A stretch of 64,000 nucleotides of DNA from Naematelia aurantialba. Its lineage: Eukaryota > Basidiomycota > Tremellomycetes > Tremellales > Naemateliaceae. The translations under genes and the position numbers were made by a program. Position 1 is the stretch's first letter. Each line of letters begins with the position of its first letter. This document shows positions 1 through 11,103 of this stretch, piece after piece. The notes under the pieces were generated by a model. It was not told the DNA's origin, did not search any database, and saw only the letters and a program-made list of their open reading frames with translations. The DNA is taken from contig JAKFAO010000003.1 of the NCBI GenBank assembly GCA_021527695.1, positions 1,674,001-1,738,000 of the forward strand, in the 5' to 3' direction.

Positions 1-336
1 ACGACCTAAGGTATGAAGAACGCAGAGGACAGGAAATGACAAGCGGGGCCCGTGTTTATCCAAATCGGGTTACAATTCGGTTCGCCCTTCCCGCTCGTTT
101 GTACTGTTTTATCATCATGCTGCCCGCAACAGAGACCAGCGGGCTTCGGAAACTATCCCCCTGATACATGCAGAGCTGCTGGACACGCAAACAAGCGGTG
201 TGCTGGCTCCGTCTTGAATCCCCGTCCTCCGCCCTCATCATCGCGCAAGGGATTCCCTCGCCTTATGGCTTTGGAGAAGGCATAGCTTAGACAGACGTGT
301 ACCACCAGAAATGTTCACCCATGCATGCTCCAGCTA
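1..336. other. No gene recognised at left edge
   Basis: The first 336 bases hold only short open frames on both strands, with no family motif, repeat or RNA fold that I could recognise. They lie downstream of the QCR8 stop codon, so they may be 3' untranslated sequence of QCR8 plus intergenic DNA. Confidence 0.4.
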
Positions 337-1241
337 TTAATGCCCCCCGTGCTCTTGTGCCAGCTTGTGGTGTCCCTCCTTGGAGTTGTTGTATGCGTAC
401 CTATACAGGTCAGAATGGCGGTTCCGCCGTCCTTGAGATTGGCTCACGTTTTACTACCCCACAGGTAAGCCGAGTATGCTGCTAGTGTCAGCGCTGCGCA
501 GTGTCGGACACTACAAGACGAGGCGAGTTGAATTCCTTTGCTGTTCGTCGCGCATGGAAACAGGACACAGGGGGAGGCTGGAGCGGCCCCCGAGGGGCTG
601 GATGCTGTCCGCGGCTCTTCGGCGGCGTGCTGGGAACTCGAAATGCGGACTCACCAATGCCAAATGGCACGATCCAGTAGGGCACCTGTGCAAGAAGACG
701 GGTAGATCCGTTCAGGATCCAGCCAGTGATGACGCCCTTGAAGGCTCGTTGTTGGTATGGCGAGACAGCTGTGGGGGGCGGTAAAACCCATAAGAAGCGA
801 AACGGATGATTCGAGAGACGAGAAGCGCAAGAGCCAGTCGAGTGGTATAGGTATATTCAACACATCAACATATCAAGGCAGTCACGAGGAGGGCGGTGGT
901 GAGAGGCGTACAAGGAGACGCGGAAATCAGCTATCTGGTCACACTGTATATGCGAGTGCACTGACTGTAAGTCACGATGCCCTTTTGCTTTCCGCCACCC
1001 ATGTCACCCCACCATCCTTGCTACACCACCAGTCAGTTGCTGTTAACATGCCCAATCTAGGGCTACACAGCCCATCGATGGTCCCTTGTCCGGTGTCCAT
1101 CCCCGAACAGCAAAGAGCAAGCAAGTGAAGAGGCACTAACCCAAGTCTTGCCTGAAAGGGTCATTAGCTTGCGCATCTTACGTCCAGCACAAGTCACTTA
1201 CCCGAAGGCATACCGCTCAAAGTCACCTGTGACGGCCTCAT
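337..1241 (-). CDS. QCR8: Cytochrome bc1 complex subunit 8 (QCR8)
   Basis: Small subunit of respiratory complex III in the mitochondrial inner membrane, next to cytochrome b. Model: complement(337..400, 448..481, 655..768, 966..1020, 1141..1151, 1202..1241), 105 aa. The N-terminus shows the family motif MPSGKTWQGWWGDMGG followed by KQKGIVTY and SPY, matching yeast Qcr8 (PSGKTYMGWWGHMGG). One membrane helix follows (about residues 60-80), then a short tail with NSKEGHHKL. The 11-nt exon at 1141-1151 is needed to supply the KT of the motif and keep frame. Its flanks are a branch-like ctaat site with a ttcag acceptor and a gttagt donor. The start is the first ATG in frame and fits family length (yeast 94 aa). 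It shares a 281-bp divergent promoter with the gene at 1523. Identity is firm; exon 5 (448..481) is the least certain. Confidence 0.9.
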
Positions 1242-1522
1242 GCTGCTGAGATTCTGCTCGTCCCTTGGCCTAGACAGTTGTCGTAGGAAGTAGTGACCGT
1301 CGTAGCCTTCGGAATGAGGGGTTGCAACCAACGGAAGCTGATTCGCAGCTCCAGCGGCGGCATTTCGGGAATTCGGCCCGAGTGGCACCCTTCCAACTCC
1401 CGCTGTCCACAGACCTGAATGGGCGTCTGTCTGTGTCTGATCTCGCTGCTTGCTTGTCATTGAACCGACCTTCTGCCTCGCGGGACCCCTCGGTTCAAAA
1501 AGGCTTGGGAGCTCGATTGAGG
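1242..1522. promoter_or_regulatory. Shared divergent promoter, QCR8 / two-helix protein
   Basis: 281 bp separate the start codons of QCR8 (minus) and the 93-aa membrane protein (plus). The arrangement suggests a bidirectional promoter. I see no TATA-like element that I would call with confidence. Confidence 0.4.
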
Positions 1523-2180
1523 ATGACCCTTCTCACCTCCATTCTCGGCTGGCAAGCTTTCGGCGTCGGCGTGCGGGCGTATCAATTGCGGTTGCAGCAT
1601 CGCGCATTATCAGATGGTACGTTTGTTCGACGCAAGCCGACTCTGGATCTGGGTCTCTTGGACATAAATCCCAAGATGACCCGGCGACGCGGTCGTTGAG
1701 ATGTGTTAGTGCATATATGGGCCAGGCGGCGTGCGCACAATAGTGCATCTGCTACATTTATTCGGACCGGATCTGTGCACATGTGCCGTTGAATTGCTCG
1801 AACAATGCGGTCGTTCAAGATCCTGCTGCAGCCGCCTCGAGCGTCTCTCTCTCTCTATCTCTCTCTCTCTTGCGTGTCCTGTGCTTCATGTGTGCTTTCT
1901 CTGTGTTCTTCGCCTGGGCGGAGGCGCAGCTGACTCGGGCAGCACCACATATCTACGGCCTGGTCCTGGCTGGCTGGGGAGCGCTAGGCTACGGCATGTA
2001 CCGCGTTGAACTGCGGCAGTGAGTCCCTCGCTCCGTGTGCTACCACACTGACAATCTCATTCCTGCAGAGAAGAACTTTTAGACAAATACGAACAGCGCC
2101 TCTCCGCTGCCCGTGAGCGTGAACGACAACAAGCCAAAGCCGGCGTCACTATTGGCGATGCTGCTGGTCAACCCGCATAA
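1523..2180 (+). CDS. Small two-helix membrane protein, probably mitochondrial
   Basis: Model: 1523..1616, 1943..2018, 2069..2180; 93 aa. Helix 1 is about residues 3-20 (LLTSILGWQAFGVGVRAY) and helix 2 about 34-50 (IYGLVLAGWGALGYGMY). A charged amphipathic tail rich in Glu, Arg and Gln follows. Exon 1 ends at a GTACGT donor after one base of a codon, and the acceptor at 1942 restores frame exactly. No other acceptor nearby does so. Size, Gly-rich helices and charged tail resemble small accessory subunits of respiratory complexes, and the divergent partner is QCR8. That points to the inner mitochondrial membrane, but I cannot name the family. The first intron (326 nt) is long for this locus and could hide an extra exon. 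Confidence 0.6.
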
Positions 2181-2632
2181 ACTGCATATGCATGTGGGAG
2201 GGGGCGCGCGGATCGCAGGAGCTGTCTGGGCTAGGCCGATGGAGCACAGCGAGAACAAGCGGTTTGTACGACATGCAGCATCTACATTATAACTGTCCGC
2301 GAGCGAGCAGGCATAGGCGGCTGGAGGTAGGAGGCTGGAGGTAGGATTTATTATATCCTGCAGCCTCGGCATGCTGGTATCATTGCAGGGACATGGGCCG
2401 ATATGGCGCACGCATGGAGGAGTCCTGTTTCTGAAATATTTCTGAAACTTAGACGCACTGAGATGTACAACATCTCAAGTGTAGACAGTCTTATCCTGCA
2501 TCAAAAGTGCAGCAGGCCACATCAAACGGGAAGCTTGGCTCAGCAGCTGCAGATAGGCGCTGGGACACGATAGCCCACAGAAGACAAGTCGATCCGGTGC
2601 ATGATGCAGACCTCTACTACCCAACCTACAGA
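2181..2632. other. Convergent intergenic region
   Basis: 452 bp between the stop codons of the 93-aa protein (plus) and eIF3i (minus). No coding signal. It contains a short direct duplication (ggctggaggtagga twice near 2320-2345). Confidence 0.4.
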
Positions 2633-4507
2633 CTAGACCTCCACCTCTGGCTCGAGATCCCCAAACGGCCGTGAGCGGAAATAAGACTCGTCAAACTACC
2701 CAGCCCGCATCAGCCCAGCCACATCTGCACGCCACGCTATGGTCACTCACCCAGTGGACTCGGACAAAACCGTCTTCTGCTCCCGAAGCGTACGCTTTAC
2801 CTTGTGGATGAACGGCGAGGGTGTTGATGGGGCCACTGTAGCATATCAGCATCCGACCCATCCAGTCTTCAGCCACATAGAGAAAACGTGCAACGCAACG
2901 CACAAGTGTCCGCGGACCCGGCCAACTTCCTCCTCGAACAGTTTGTGCCAGAACCGTGACTCGAATTTACCCGCTCGCTGAGATGTCGTCGTGACTGCCA
3001 TTGCATCCTGCCCGCCTCCAAGAATGACCTGTCGGATTCAGCTGGAAAAGTCCAACGTCACTGTCAAAGAGCTCACGTATGGCCGCAGAGGCGCAATGCA
3101 CGCGCTGTTCAAGGGCATCTCTGTAGCATACACCTTCATCTCCTCGAGCGTATCCGAGTCCCATATCTGCGAGTCGAACACATCAGCGCCGGCTACAACA
3201 CGCTCTGTACTCTGTTACGAGGCAACGTACCCGGGCGGTCTTGTCCTTACTGGACGTGATGAAGTAGGTCCCATCAGGGCTCAACTGGATGTCGGTAATC
3301 TCTCCACGATGTCCGTCCTCATTTGCAAGGACCTCCTCCCCTGTCTTGACGGAATATTTCGCAACTTTTCCAGATTCGTGGCCAGTCAGGATGTAGTCTG
3401 AAAGCGGAGCGAACACTGCCACGGTGGCTTTGGATCCGGTAAGGATCATGAGTTGGATCGGTTCGTCGGATTCTGGCATTGTCAGTACGAGTATCACCTC
3501 GCAATCCCCCTAAAGGCCCAGGGAGAGGAGGACAGGAGCAAACAGATAGGGCAGACTAGGCTCATCGATCCTCGCAAGTAACGAAGACCATCCATGATGT
3601 TAGAATGACGGGGAACTCACGGGTGGCACCGTCTTCTCGGTTGATAGCATACACTCTGTCTCGAATCAGCATCCCAATCTTTCATCACATCACCCAGACT
3701 GACCTTATGATCGACGGCTGTCCCTGACGCTGTTCGGTGATCCCCAGTACAAGCTCATCGTCCTCACTGCCGTCTAGTCAGCCAACGCCTCGTGGAACGC
3801 TTGACGCCGAAGCCCAGGGACACATACTTCCATGCAACGCGCTTGACAGCGGTGGGGTATTCCCATACTTTCAGGCATTTCCCCGTCGTCACTTCCCAAA
3901 GCCGCATGGTGTTGTCCGCGCCACCTGACACGAGGTATTTGGTCTCGGCTAGACGGGTCAGCGGGGCTCATTAAAGGAAGACCATGTCCTTCGCAACACA
4001 ACCGCCTGCGCCTGCACGTGAGGCAGAGGGGGATGTCTCTCTCTTCCTAAGCCCTCTAAACCTCCACGCCGCAAAAATCTCCGGCTCCAAGATACCTCGC
4101 ACCCGACCCTTCATCAAACTGCTCAGAGATGCCACGGAGTCATCCATGCTCTGTGCCCACAGTGTAGCAATTTTCAAACTCCGACAGCACTCACAGTCAC
4201 AGGCGACTGTCCACACTGTCCCATTATGTTTTGCCCCGCCCACAGCGCCGCCGTACGTTCCAAGTCGTTCGCCGTTCGAGGTGAACCAGGCATTGATGAT
4301 ATGGTCCTTGGACGCTGTGAACAGCAAGTCGCCCTCTGCGTTGAAGACGATCTGTGTCAAGGGTCGTTCATGCCCTATGACAGTTGTCAGATCATGCATC
4401 AGACTGGCAACAATTGAGGAGACGAACCCTGCAGGATGATCGGTTTCTAATTATCGTTAGCAGCAGTAGCAGCCGGGCCGGTACGCAGAGGATGATGTGC
4501 TTACCAT
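2633..4507 (-). CDS. TIF34: Translation initiation factor eIF3 subunit I (eIF3i/TIF34)
   Basis: WD40 propeller subunit of eIF3, which loads the 40S ribosome for initiation in the cytosol. Model: complement(2633..2695, 2751..2835, 2904..3028, 3077..3166, 3231..3472, 3621..3655, 3704..3766, 3828..3948, 4195..4374, 4428..4446, 4505..4507), 341 aa (yeast 347, human 325). Recognisable blocks in order: [67 protein letters not shown], and the tail [12 protein letters not shown]. Exon 1 contributes only the ATG, immediately followed by gtaagc; a 19-nt exon comes next. Between the first propeller strand (ERLGTY) and NGTVWTV there is an extra Gly/Ala-rich stretch (GGAVGGAK) where orthologues have about two residues. 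No splice signal removes it cleanly. Identity certain; the insertion is odd. Confidence 0.95.
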
Positions 4508-4734
4508 TTTGTGCAGATGCCTGGTGGATTGAATACCAAGAGACTTTTGCACAAAGAGCTGTGGCAACCAAACCATTCAACTTTCTCGCGTCCATATCAT
4601 ATGACGTGGCATTTTATTCGACCTCTTCTAAGGATGTATGTGCAAACGATGCATGGATTGACTATGCGGCAGGTATGGCGGTACAGAAAGAGGTATAAGA
4701 GGTGTACAAAAGACGAGCAATAATCACAAGAGCC

Positions 4735-5956
4735 TCAGAACCGCTGCTTCATACGAGCTCCAACAGTTTTGAGATGGTTGTATACTTTGCCTATAAAGAG
4801 TCAGCAATCGCTCTTTGGTGCGGCTAGACTCGGGAGCGGCAATGAAGACGTGACGCTTGGAAGAACAGGATATTCAAGCAGGCAGCAGAGAGAAAGCAGG
4901 CATGCTGGGCGGCTCTCGTGGTCTTGTACGCAGAGGATGAAACTTTTGGTGAGGCATGACGTTCGCTCCGCGGTGAAGACTGACCTGGTGGAGAACCGAG
5001 AATCAGAGAGACGATCGCGTCTCTGGCTATTTTGATGTTCTGCACCGATCCAAGGATGTGTATGTGTCTGGTAATAGTCAGCTTGGCTCTGTACCAGTCG
5101 ACACAGACTGACGTCTCTGCGAGAACGATTCGCGTCCGACTAGCGTTCTCAATGACAAACTTGGTCTTGCCTCCTTCGCCTGCTATACGACCTGCACGAT
5201 TGTCAGTTCTGTATCCGAGACTGCAAGGTGTTGGACGCACCGATCGCTCGGGAGAGATGGTCGCCGTGAAGGCTTTTGACATCTTTGATCTCGAACGAGT
5301 CAAGGTAGAGATCATCTAGACGTAAGAGCGCGAGAGCGTCCTGAAGTGGTCCATCAGCTTGCCGATACGAGGCGGAAGCCAGAGGCGGTACTCGGCGCAG
5401 GGGCACTCACATTGACGTCAAAACCCAAGGCAAATGCCTTGACAAAGTCGGCACCCTTCTGCACTGCTCCCGAATCGATCGTATGTCCGCTGGTCTGGCA
5501 GAACACATCCGTCAATCATGCCCCCTTTCAAATATCACGCGGCAGCACTCGACATACCTTCATCTCCACGGCACGGCGCTTGACGTTCATGCGCACCTGC
5601 AGGCCTAGCTGCTCTACCATCGGAGTGTACAGATTGACCCACTCGCGCTTCAACGGGGCCATACGATGTGCTGGCACGCTCACGCGGCGGAACTCGCCCT
5701 TTAGGACAGAGGACTGCGCAGAGGCAGGAAGCGGCGCAAAGCCAGACGACGAACCTGCTGAGATGGCCGTTGTAGCTGCTGATTTGGGTTGAGCGAGTGC
5801 GGACCCGGTAGACGAGGAGATGAGGACATCGTCGTCGGCATCGTCGATTTCCATCGAGGTGTTTGGTTCGGGAGGAGGGGCGGAAACGAGGGACACAGCT
5901 GGCAGTGGTTCCAGCTGCGATTGCAGCGCCTTTTGTCGGTGAGATTTGTGGGCCAT
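4735..5956 (-). CDS. PNO1: KH-domain pre-rRNA processing factor PNO1/DIM2
   Basis: Assembly factor of the pre-40S ribosome; in yeast it recruits the Dim1 methylase and shields the 3' end of 18S rRNA until Nob1 cleaves. Model: complement(4735..4790, 4985..5067, 5113..5191, 5241..5340, 5411..5494, 5558..5956), 266 aa (yeast 274). Residues 1-75 are an acidic, Ser-rich variable region. Conserved blocks follow: [70 protein letters not shown], and the C-terminal signature [18 protein letters not shown]. The last exon lies beyond a 194-nt intron; reading through instead loses the C-terminal signature. Divergent from the RING gene at 6200. Confidence 0.95.
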
Positions 5957-6199
5957 GGTGGTTCGGTCTTCCTCAGGTGGGCAGAGAGAGGCGGAAGACT
6001 GTGGACAACACAGAGGAACACTGGACGACTGTCCAACCTCGAGCAACTTTTGCGCGGAAGCAGATCTCGGGACCCTGAGTGGCAAATGGATTATGACGTG
6101 GCATTGATAACGACAGTATTTCATCTGTTTCAGAGAGTCAGCAGCCTCACACGACGTTTCGTTGTCACAATTCTCTGTACCATTCGGGACGAGCAAAGC
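5957..6199. promoter_or_regulatory. Shared divergent promoter, PNO1 / RING E3
   Basis: 243 bp between the two start codons, with no other gene. Likely a bidirectional promoter coupling a ribosome-biogenesis factor to a RING protein. No specific element called. Confidence 0.4.
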
Positions 6200-8259
6200 A
6201 TGCCGCCAGCTCCACCTTTGCGATCCAGCAAAGGTATCACTGTACCATATGATCGTCCTATCAAGTTGAAGAAGGATCACAACCATGCTGCTCCTGCAGA
6301 TGCGACGGGCTTGAGCGTCACGAGCCAGCCTAAGCGTGAAGGATCGGAGGCCGAGACCAAGTCTGGAAGGAAGAAGAGGAGGAAGAGCAAGTCACGTTCA
6401 GGCTCTGCCGTGGATGGACCTGTATCTCGTACCCCGACTACGAATGTGTCTTTGCAACCTATATCAAAGCCTGTTGCGGTCGACCTGCGGCCAAAAACCA
6501 AGGAGCAGATCTTCGCCGCCTACGCGCCCAAGGCTTCCACGCCTCTCAAAGCGACTCTGTCAGCCAACAAGTCCAAAGCCGATCCTCTGAGTCTGCACAA
6601 GACTCGAGTGGCTGTCTTGAGTGACAGTAAAGAGGATCGACAAGGCGACACAGACCGATTGAAGCGCCTCGAACGACAGCTCGCAGAAACTCGCGAGGAA
6701 GGAAAGAAGAGAGAAAGAATAGTGCAGGAAAAGGACGAAGAGAGGAGGGCAGCCGAGGCTCAGTTGAAAATCCAGGTCGAGCAGCTCGAAAGAGACCTCG
6801 AAAGACAGAAGGAGATCTTAGCGGCCGAGGATGAGAAGCATAGAGAAGCCCTCGAGCAAGCTGCGAAGAGCCAAAAGGATGCTCTCCGGGCTCAAGAGAC
6901 AGTAAGTCCCGCACCGGGTGGAAGGTTGGTGGGACTGTGTCTGATGATGAGCAGATCATCGAAGATCACGACAAGAGGACCGAGGCGCTTAGAGAGGCTC
7001 TCAGCTGCCATGTGTGCTTTGAGACACTGAATGATCCTCACATGTGCGTCGCGGGTCCTATGCCGGAGCAAAGTTGCTGACAGGTCGCTAGTCTGCATTG
7101 CGGCCACGTAGCCTGTCGGGACTGGTGGGAACATTTGCCTACAGACAAGTGGTGACGCTGATGCATGCTGCAGCTTGATTGGATGGTTTTCGACACCCGG
7201 CGCGTATGTGCATACGGTTCCGGACCCCATTCCGGCAGACTTCAAGCTCGCCTACCGGACCAAGCTGTGCCATGTTTGCCGCGCAACAGTGACGCGCCGT
7301 CCGGCAAGGATGTACCACCTACAGGCTTTCCTCCAGCCGCTCGGACTGGACGCCAACATGCCATCGGTTTCTCAGCAACCAGTCCCTGGAAGCGAGAATG
7401 ATCCTTGGATTCGTTTCTTCCCAGTCATGCCTGAGCAGTACCGGATCAAAGACGAGATCGACAACGTGTGGCGATGCCCCGAATGTCACGGAGAGATCAT
7501 GGACGGCATATGCGAGGCCTGCGATATCCAGTTTTCCGACGAAGATGAGTATGACGAGTTTGACGAGGACGGCCTGCTAGACTGGGACCAGGGAGGTGAC
7601 GGTACCGACGAAGACCAAGACCCAGATGAAGACGAGCTTGGTATCGTGGTGGGATCGTCTGGGTCTGAAGAGAACGCAGGATTCGGACTTGGAAGAAGGG
7701 CAGGCCAAGCTCTTCGTTCTCACGCGCGACGCGCAGCCCGTCGTCGACCGCGGGATATCGAGGGAGACGTAGAGATGACCGACGGCGGTAGTGATGTGGA
7801 TAGACACCGCGGCGACCGAGATCACATTTTCAACGTGCTAGATCTGTTGGCTGAAGAGGACTCCGACGCCGACGCCGATTCGGAAGACCATGAGATTGGC
7901 ATTGACGGCGAGGAAGGCGGAAGCGACTATGATTCCGACGATGAAGACAAGTACGGCGGCTCGTTTATCGACGACGGTTCGATGGAAGGTGGCAGCGATG
8001 TGGACAGTGCGTCGAGAGATGGCGAAGGAAGTGAAGTGGATGGCTTGGTCGTCGGCCGCGAAGACGAGTACGAGGTCCCTGCGGCGCGTCCGGTCACCCG
8101 AAATGCTCGGCGCGGGCGCCAGACACCGGTGCGCGGCAAGTGAGTGTTACGATGACAGAAGAGCTCACGAGATACTGATGTTTGGGCAGTGTTACTTCCC
8201 GAGCTGCAAGTACGAGGCGGCGACGTGGTGCAACCGAGTCGGAAAGCGAGTCTGGCTAA
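6200..8259 (+). CDS. RING-finger E3 ligase-like protein with coiled coil and acidic tail
   Basis: Model: 6200..6901, 6955..7043, 7092..7124, 7174..8139, 8190..8259; 619 aa. Layout: a basic Lys/Arg/Ser-rich N-terminus (nuclear-signal-like runs near residues 50-70), a long charged coiled coil (about 150-240), a C3HC4 RING (CHVC, then CGHVACRDC, then LCHVC), a second Cys pair (CPEC with CEAC) that may bind zinc, then a very acidic Asp/Glu/Ser-rich region and a basic tail. The sixth RING Cys is encoded across the exon 3/4 junction (TG+C). The frame open before the splice would give Trp instead, so the 49-nt intron is required for a complete RING. Probably a nuclear ubiquitin ligase. I do not recognise a named orthologue. 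Confidence 0.75.
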
Positions 8260-8512
8260 GCCCGGCTGGCCGTGTACGTCTATCGAGCGTGTGCTACAAG
8301 GGGGTGTATAGAGGGGGAGAAGACTCGGATGGTGTAGACTGCGGTGTGTATGTGTGCTGTTCCCCGCTCTATGTTGGTATCGTAGCATAGTCTTTCCCAT
8401 GGTGTAAACAGTATACATGCTGGATGTACATTGTACGAGCGCAGATCTGGCAACTCTAGGCACGAGCTTCTGGCTCTCTGGTAGTTTGGCCATATCCGCT
8501 TGTGACATTTGT

Positions 8513-10295
8513 TTACAGCTTGCTTGCCGTGTCGTTGCCCGCGATCTTGACGAGCCTATGAACACCGAAATCAGCATCTTGTCAGACAGGGATGGAATGG
8601 GTCGAGTCGGCCGGAGGCTCCATGTGGTATGGCGACGTACGTCTTGCCGTAATTCTTGCCATGATAAACCACCTCCATGCCCTCTGTGCACCTGCTCAGG
8701 CCGTTGCGGTCCCCCGTCCTCGGCTCGAGGAGATGGTAGTCGTACCGCATCTGTCCGCGCTGCTGCAGTTCCGCGAGGTACGTCCGTGCCTCGGTGTAGC
8801 GCGCCGCATAGTCGAATGCGATGAATCCCGTCATCGAGGCCTTCATCGCGATCAACGAGGGGGTGTTGGTCAGTGGGTACGGCTTCGTCGCGCTGAGCAC
8901 AACGGTAGCTATGTCAGTGTCTCGTGCGCCTCTATGATTGGCACCAAGGACGTGGAAGACTCACTTGTACTGGGAGATAGCGCCACAGCACACGATCCGC
9001 GCATGCGGATTCAGCTGCGCCAGAGCCATGTCTAGGATCTCCCCTCCCACTGTACAGCATCTGGGTCAGCCTCTGCCCAACACGGGGTGAGGCAGGAGAC
9101 ATGCAGCTTGCTTGGGAAGAGCGAAGCATCGCAAGCCGTCTGCGTCCCATCGGCTCGTCACGCACCATTGTCAAAGTACACATCTATCAGCCCGACCTTC
9201 TTGAACGCCTGCCGAAAGTCTGCGTCCTTGTAGTTCAGGACGACATGGCAGCCGAGCTTGCGCAGCTGGGCACATTTATCAGGCGAGCCTGCTATCGCCA
9301 CGACGGTGCATTTCGGATGCGCAAGCGCGATCTGCGTGACAATCTGCATTGCGCGTTACCCTTTGGTCAGCTCGTGTCCATGCGAGTGCGGTCTGATCTT
9401 GCTCGAGGTTGGGCAGAGCAAAGACGCACGAGACCGACCGATCCGGCCGCTCCTGAAATGACGACGCGCTCGCCGTCCTTCAAGCGCCCAATGTCGAATA
9501 TACCCTGTCGCCATAAGCTACCTGGAGCAACGAGGGAGGAACTGGTCCGGGCAGGTCGGGGGCGCAAGGATGCCTCACAAAGTACGCGGTAATTCCTGAG
9601 ATGCCGAAGAGACCCAGGTGATCCACGTCCCTTCCTCCTCTTGGAGTCCTGTTCGCTGTCACCCTCGGCCCCTCAGAGTGAAGCAACCGTCCTGACGGCT
9701 CTCGTTAGGCATGCACTCACTGGCGCCGTTCGAGCTGCTTGGCCGGCCCCACCCAATACTCCTGCCACCCGAGCGTACCGAACACCTGCCCGTCAAAGTT
9801 GCTCGTCAGTGCACTACGACGTAGAGAGGATCGCAACCCACCAGATCGCCGTGGGCGAAGCCCGACGCTCTCGAAGCGACAACTCGCCCGATGCCGCCTG
9901 CTCGCATCACCTCTCCGATCTCGACAGGACGCATGTAGCTCCTCGTCGGATTCAGCCAGTTGCGCATTGTCGCGTCCTATGGTATCATGAGCTTCTGCAG
10001 AGTTTCCTCAGCCGGCAAGTCATAGGGAAGTAGCACGGCAGCGGACATGGGACTGAGGGGAACGGAGAGGACTGTCACTGGGAGAGGACTGTCACTGGAG
10101 GGAGGAGGGGGGGATGGGACGGAGCACGGGAGACCAGCTCACGATGGAAACATATTCCACTCGAACGAGCACCTCTCCATCCTTGAGGTCGGGCACTGAG
10201 ACGGTTTCAAGGGAAAAGGTCTCGTCAGTCACTGGGCCTCTGGCGGGTCTTTTGTGAAGCACCAGTCGCTGCGAGGTCGTTGGAAGTGGAGACAT
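8513..10295 (-). CDS. MDR-superfamily NADP-dependent oxidoreductase (prostaglandin/LTB4 reductase type)
   Basis: Model: complement(8513..8555, 8641..8892, 8965..9049, 9166..9343, 9430..9504, 9579..9648, 9721..9785, 9842..9976, 10143..10295), 351 aa, the usual length for this zinc-free double-bond reductase family. N-terminal GroES-like half carries MRNWLNPTRSYMRPVEIGE. The Rossmann half has VVISGAAGSVG, then VVAIAGSPDKCAQLRKLGC and IDVYFDNVGGEILDMALAQL, then a CGAISQYN motif. The C-terminus ends GKTLVKIAGNDTASKL. It should reduce activated C=C bonds of enals, enones or similar with NADPH in the cytosol; the real substrate cannot be read from sequence. Nine exons, all in frame. Runs tail-to-tail with the RING gene (253 bp apart). 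Confidence 0.88.
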
Positions 10296-11103
10296 TGTCT
10301 GTTGGACAGAGTGGACAGGTTGTCTGTGATGTAAAGAATAGCAAAAATGTGAACACGGCTAATGCTGTTAACCGGGTGGAAACCAAGAATGCCACTGGTA
10401 CTGGCGTGTTTGGTGAGAGTCAAGAGCTCAAAAGTGACAGAGTCGCTGGGTTGCAGAGCTGCTGCATGGTGGAGCGACTGCCCAGAGGTACAAGCAGCAT
10501 CTGAGCGAGTCGTTGCATGAAAGCGTCATAGGCACAGAGGTGTTAGCGACGCAGCAGCCTCTTCAGAACATCAAGGCATTCAGACCCTGTCGTCGTGCAA
10601 TGACACGCGGCCCAGAAGTCGTGGTGTGGATTCATTCATCACAACGCCGGGCTAATGGACAGAGCAAGCAGGCATCTGAGCATTCCAAGCGTATCTGCGC
10701 AGCTACCGAGCAAGACTGCACAGATGTCGTGTGCTTCAAAGGCGTGGGGATAGTCGGGTTCGGAGAACGATGGCATCTTACCTGCCCTGCCCGAGTCCAT
10801 GATTTTCATGCAGCAGAGAATGTAAGCAGGGGCTTATCCACAGACGCGATACACTGAGCCCAGTGCTGTTATTCTCTAGCCAATCATGAGCACATGGACG
10901 TGTGGAAGCTCAACTACAGGCAGAGCACGGACTGGTGTTATCTAATCACGAAACGCGAAAAGGCCACCTCAAAGCACCAGGAATTTCCAGTTTGCTTTTA
11001 GCCTGTGGAGTCTTCAGCTCCTATTTACAAGCATTCCACCAGCAGTCGAGCTCACCAGGATCTACCAAGAAATAGCGTGTACTTCATCGTCTTCCTGTCA
11101 ACC
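10296..11103. other. Long divergent intergenic region
   Basis: 808 bp between the start codons of the oxidoreductase (minus) and the NDUFAF6-like gene (plus). Contains open frames up to 114 codons (10513-10857), but without conserved motifs or convincing splice context. No tRNA cloverleaf seen. Treated as promoter DNA for two genes. Confidence 0.4.

Noticed and set aside
10296..11103. tRNA or other small RNA gene in the long gap
   Set aside because: One gggttcg-like word near 10757 lacks any matching acceptor stem or anticodon arm.
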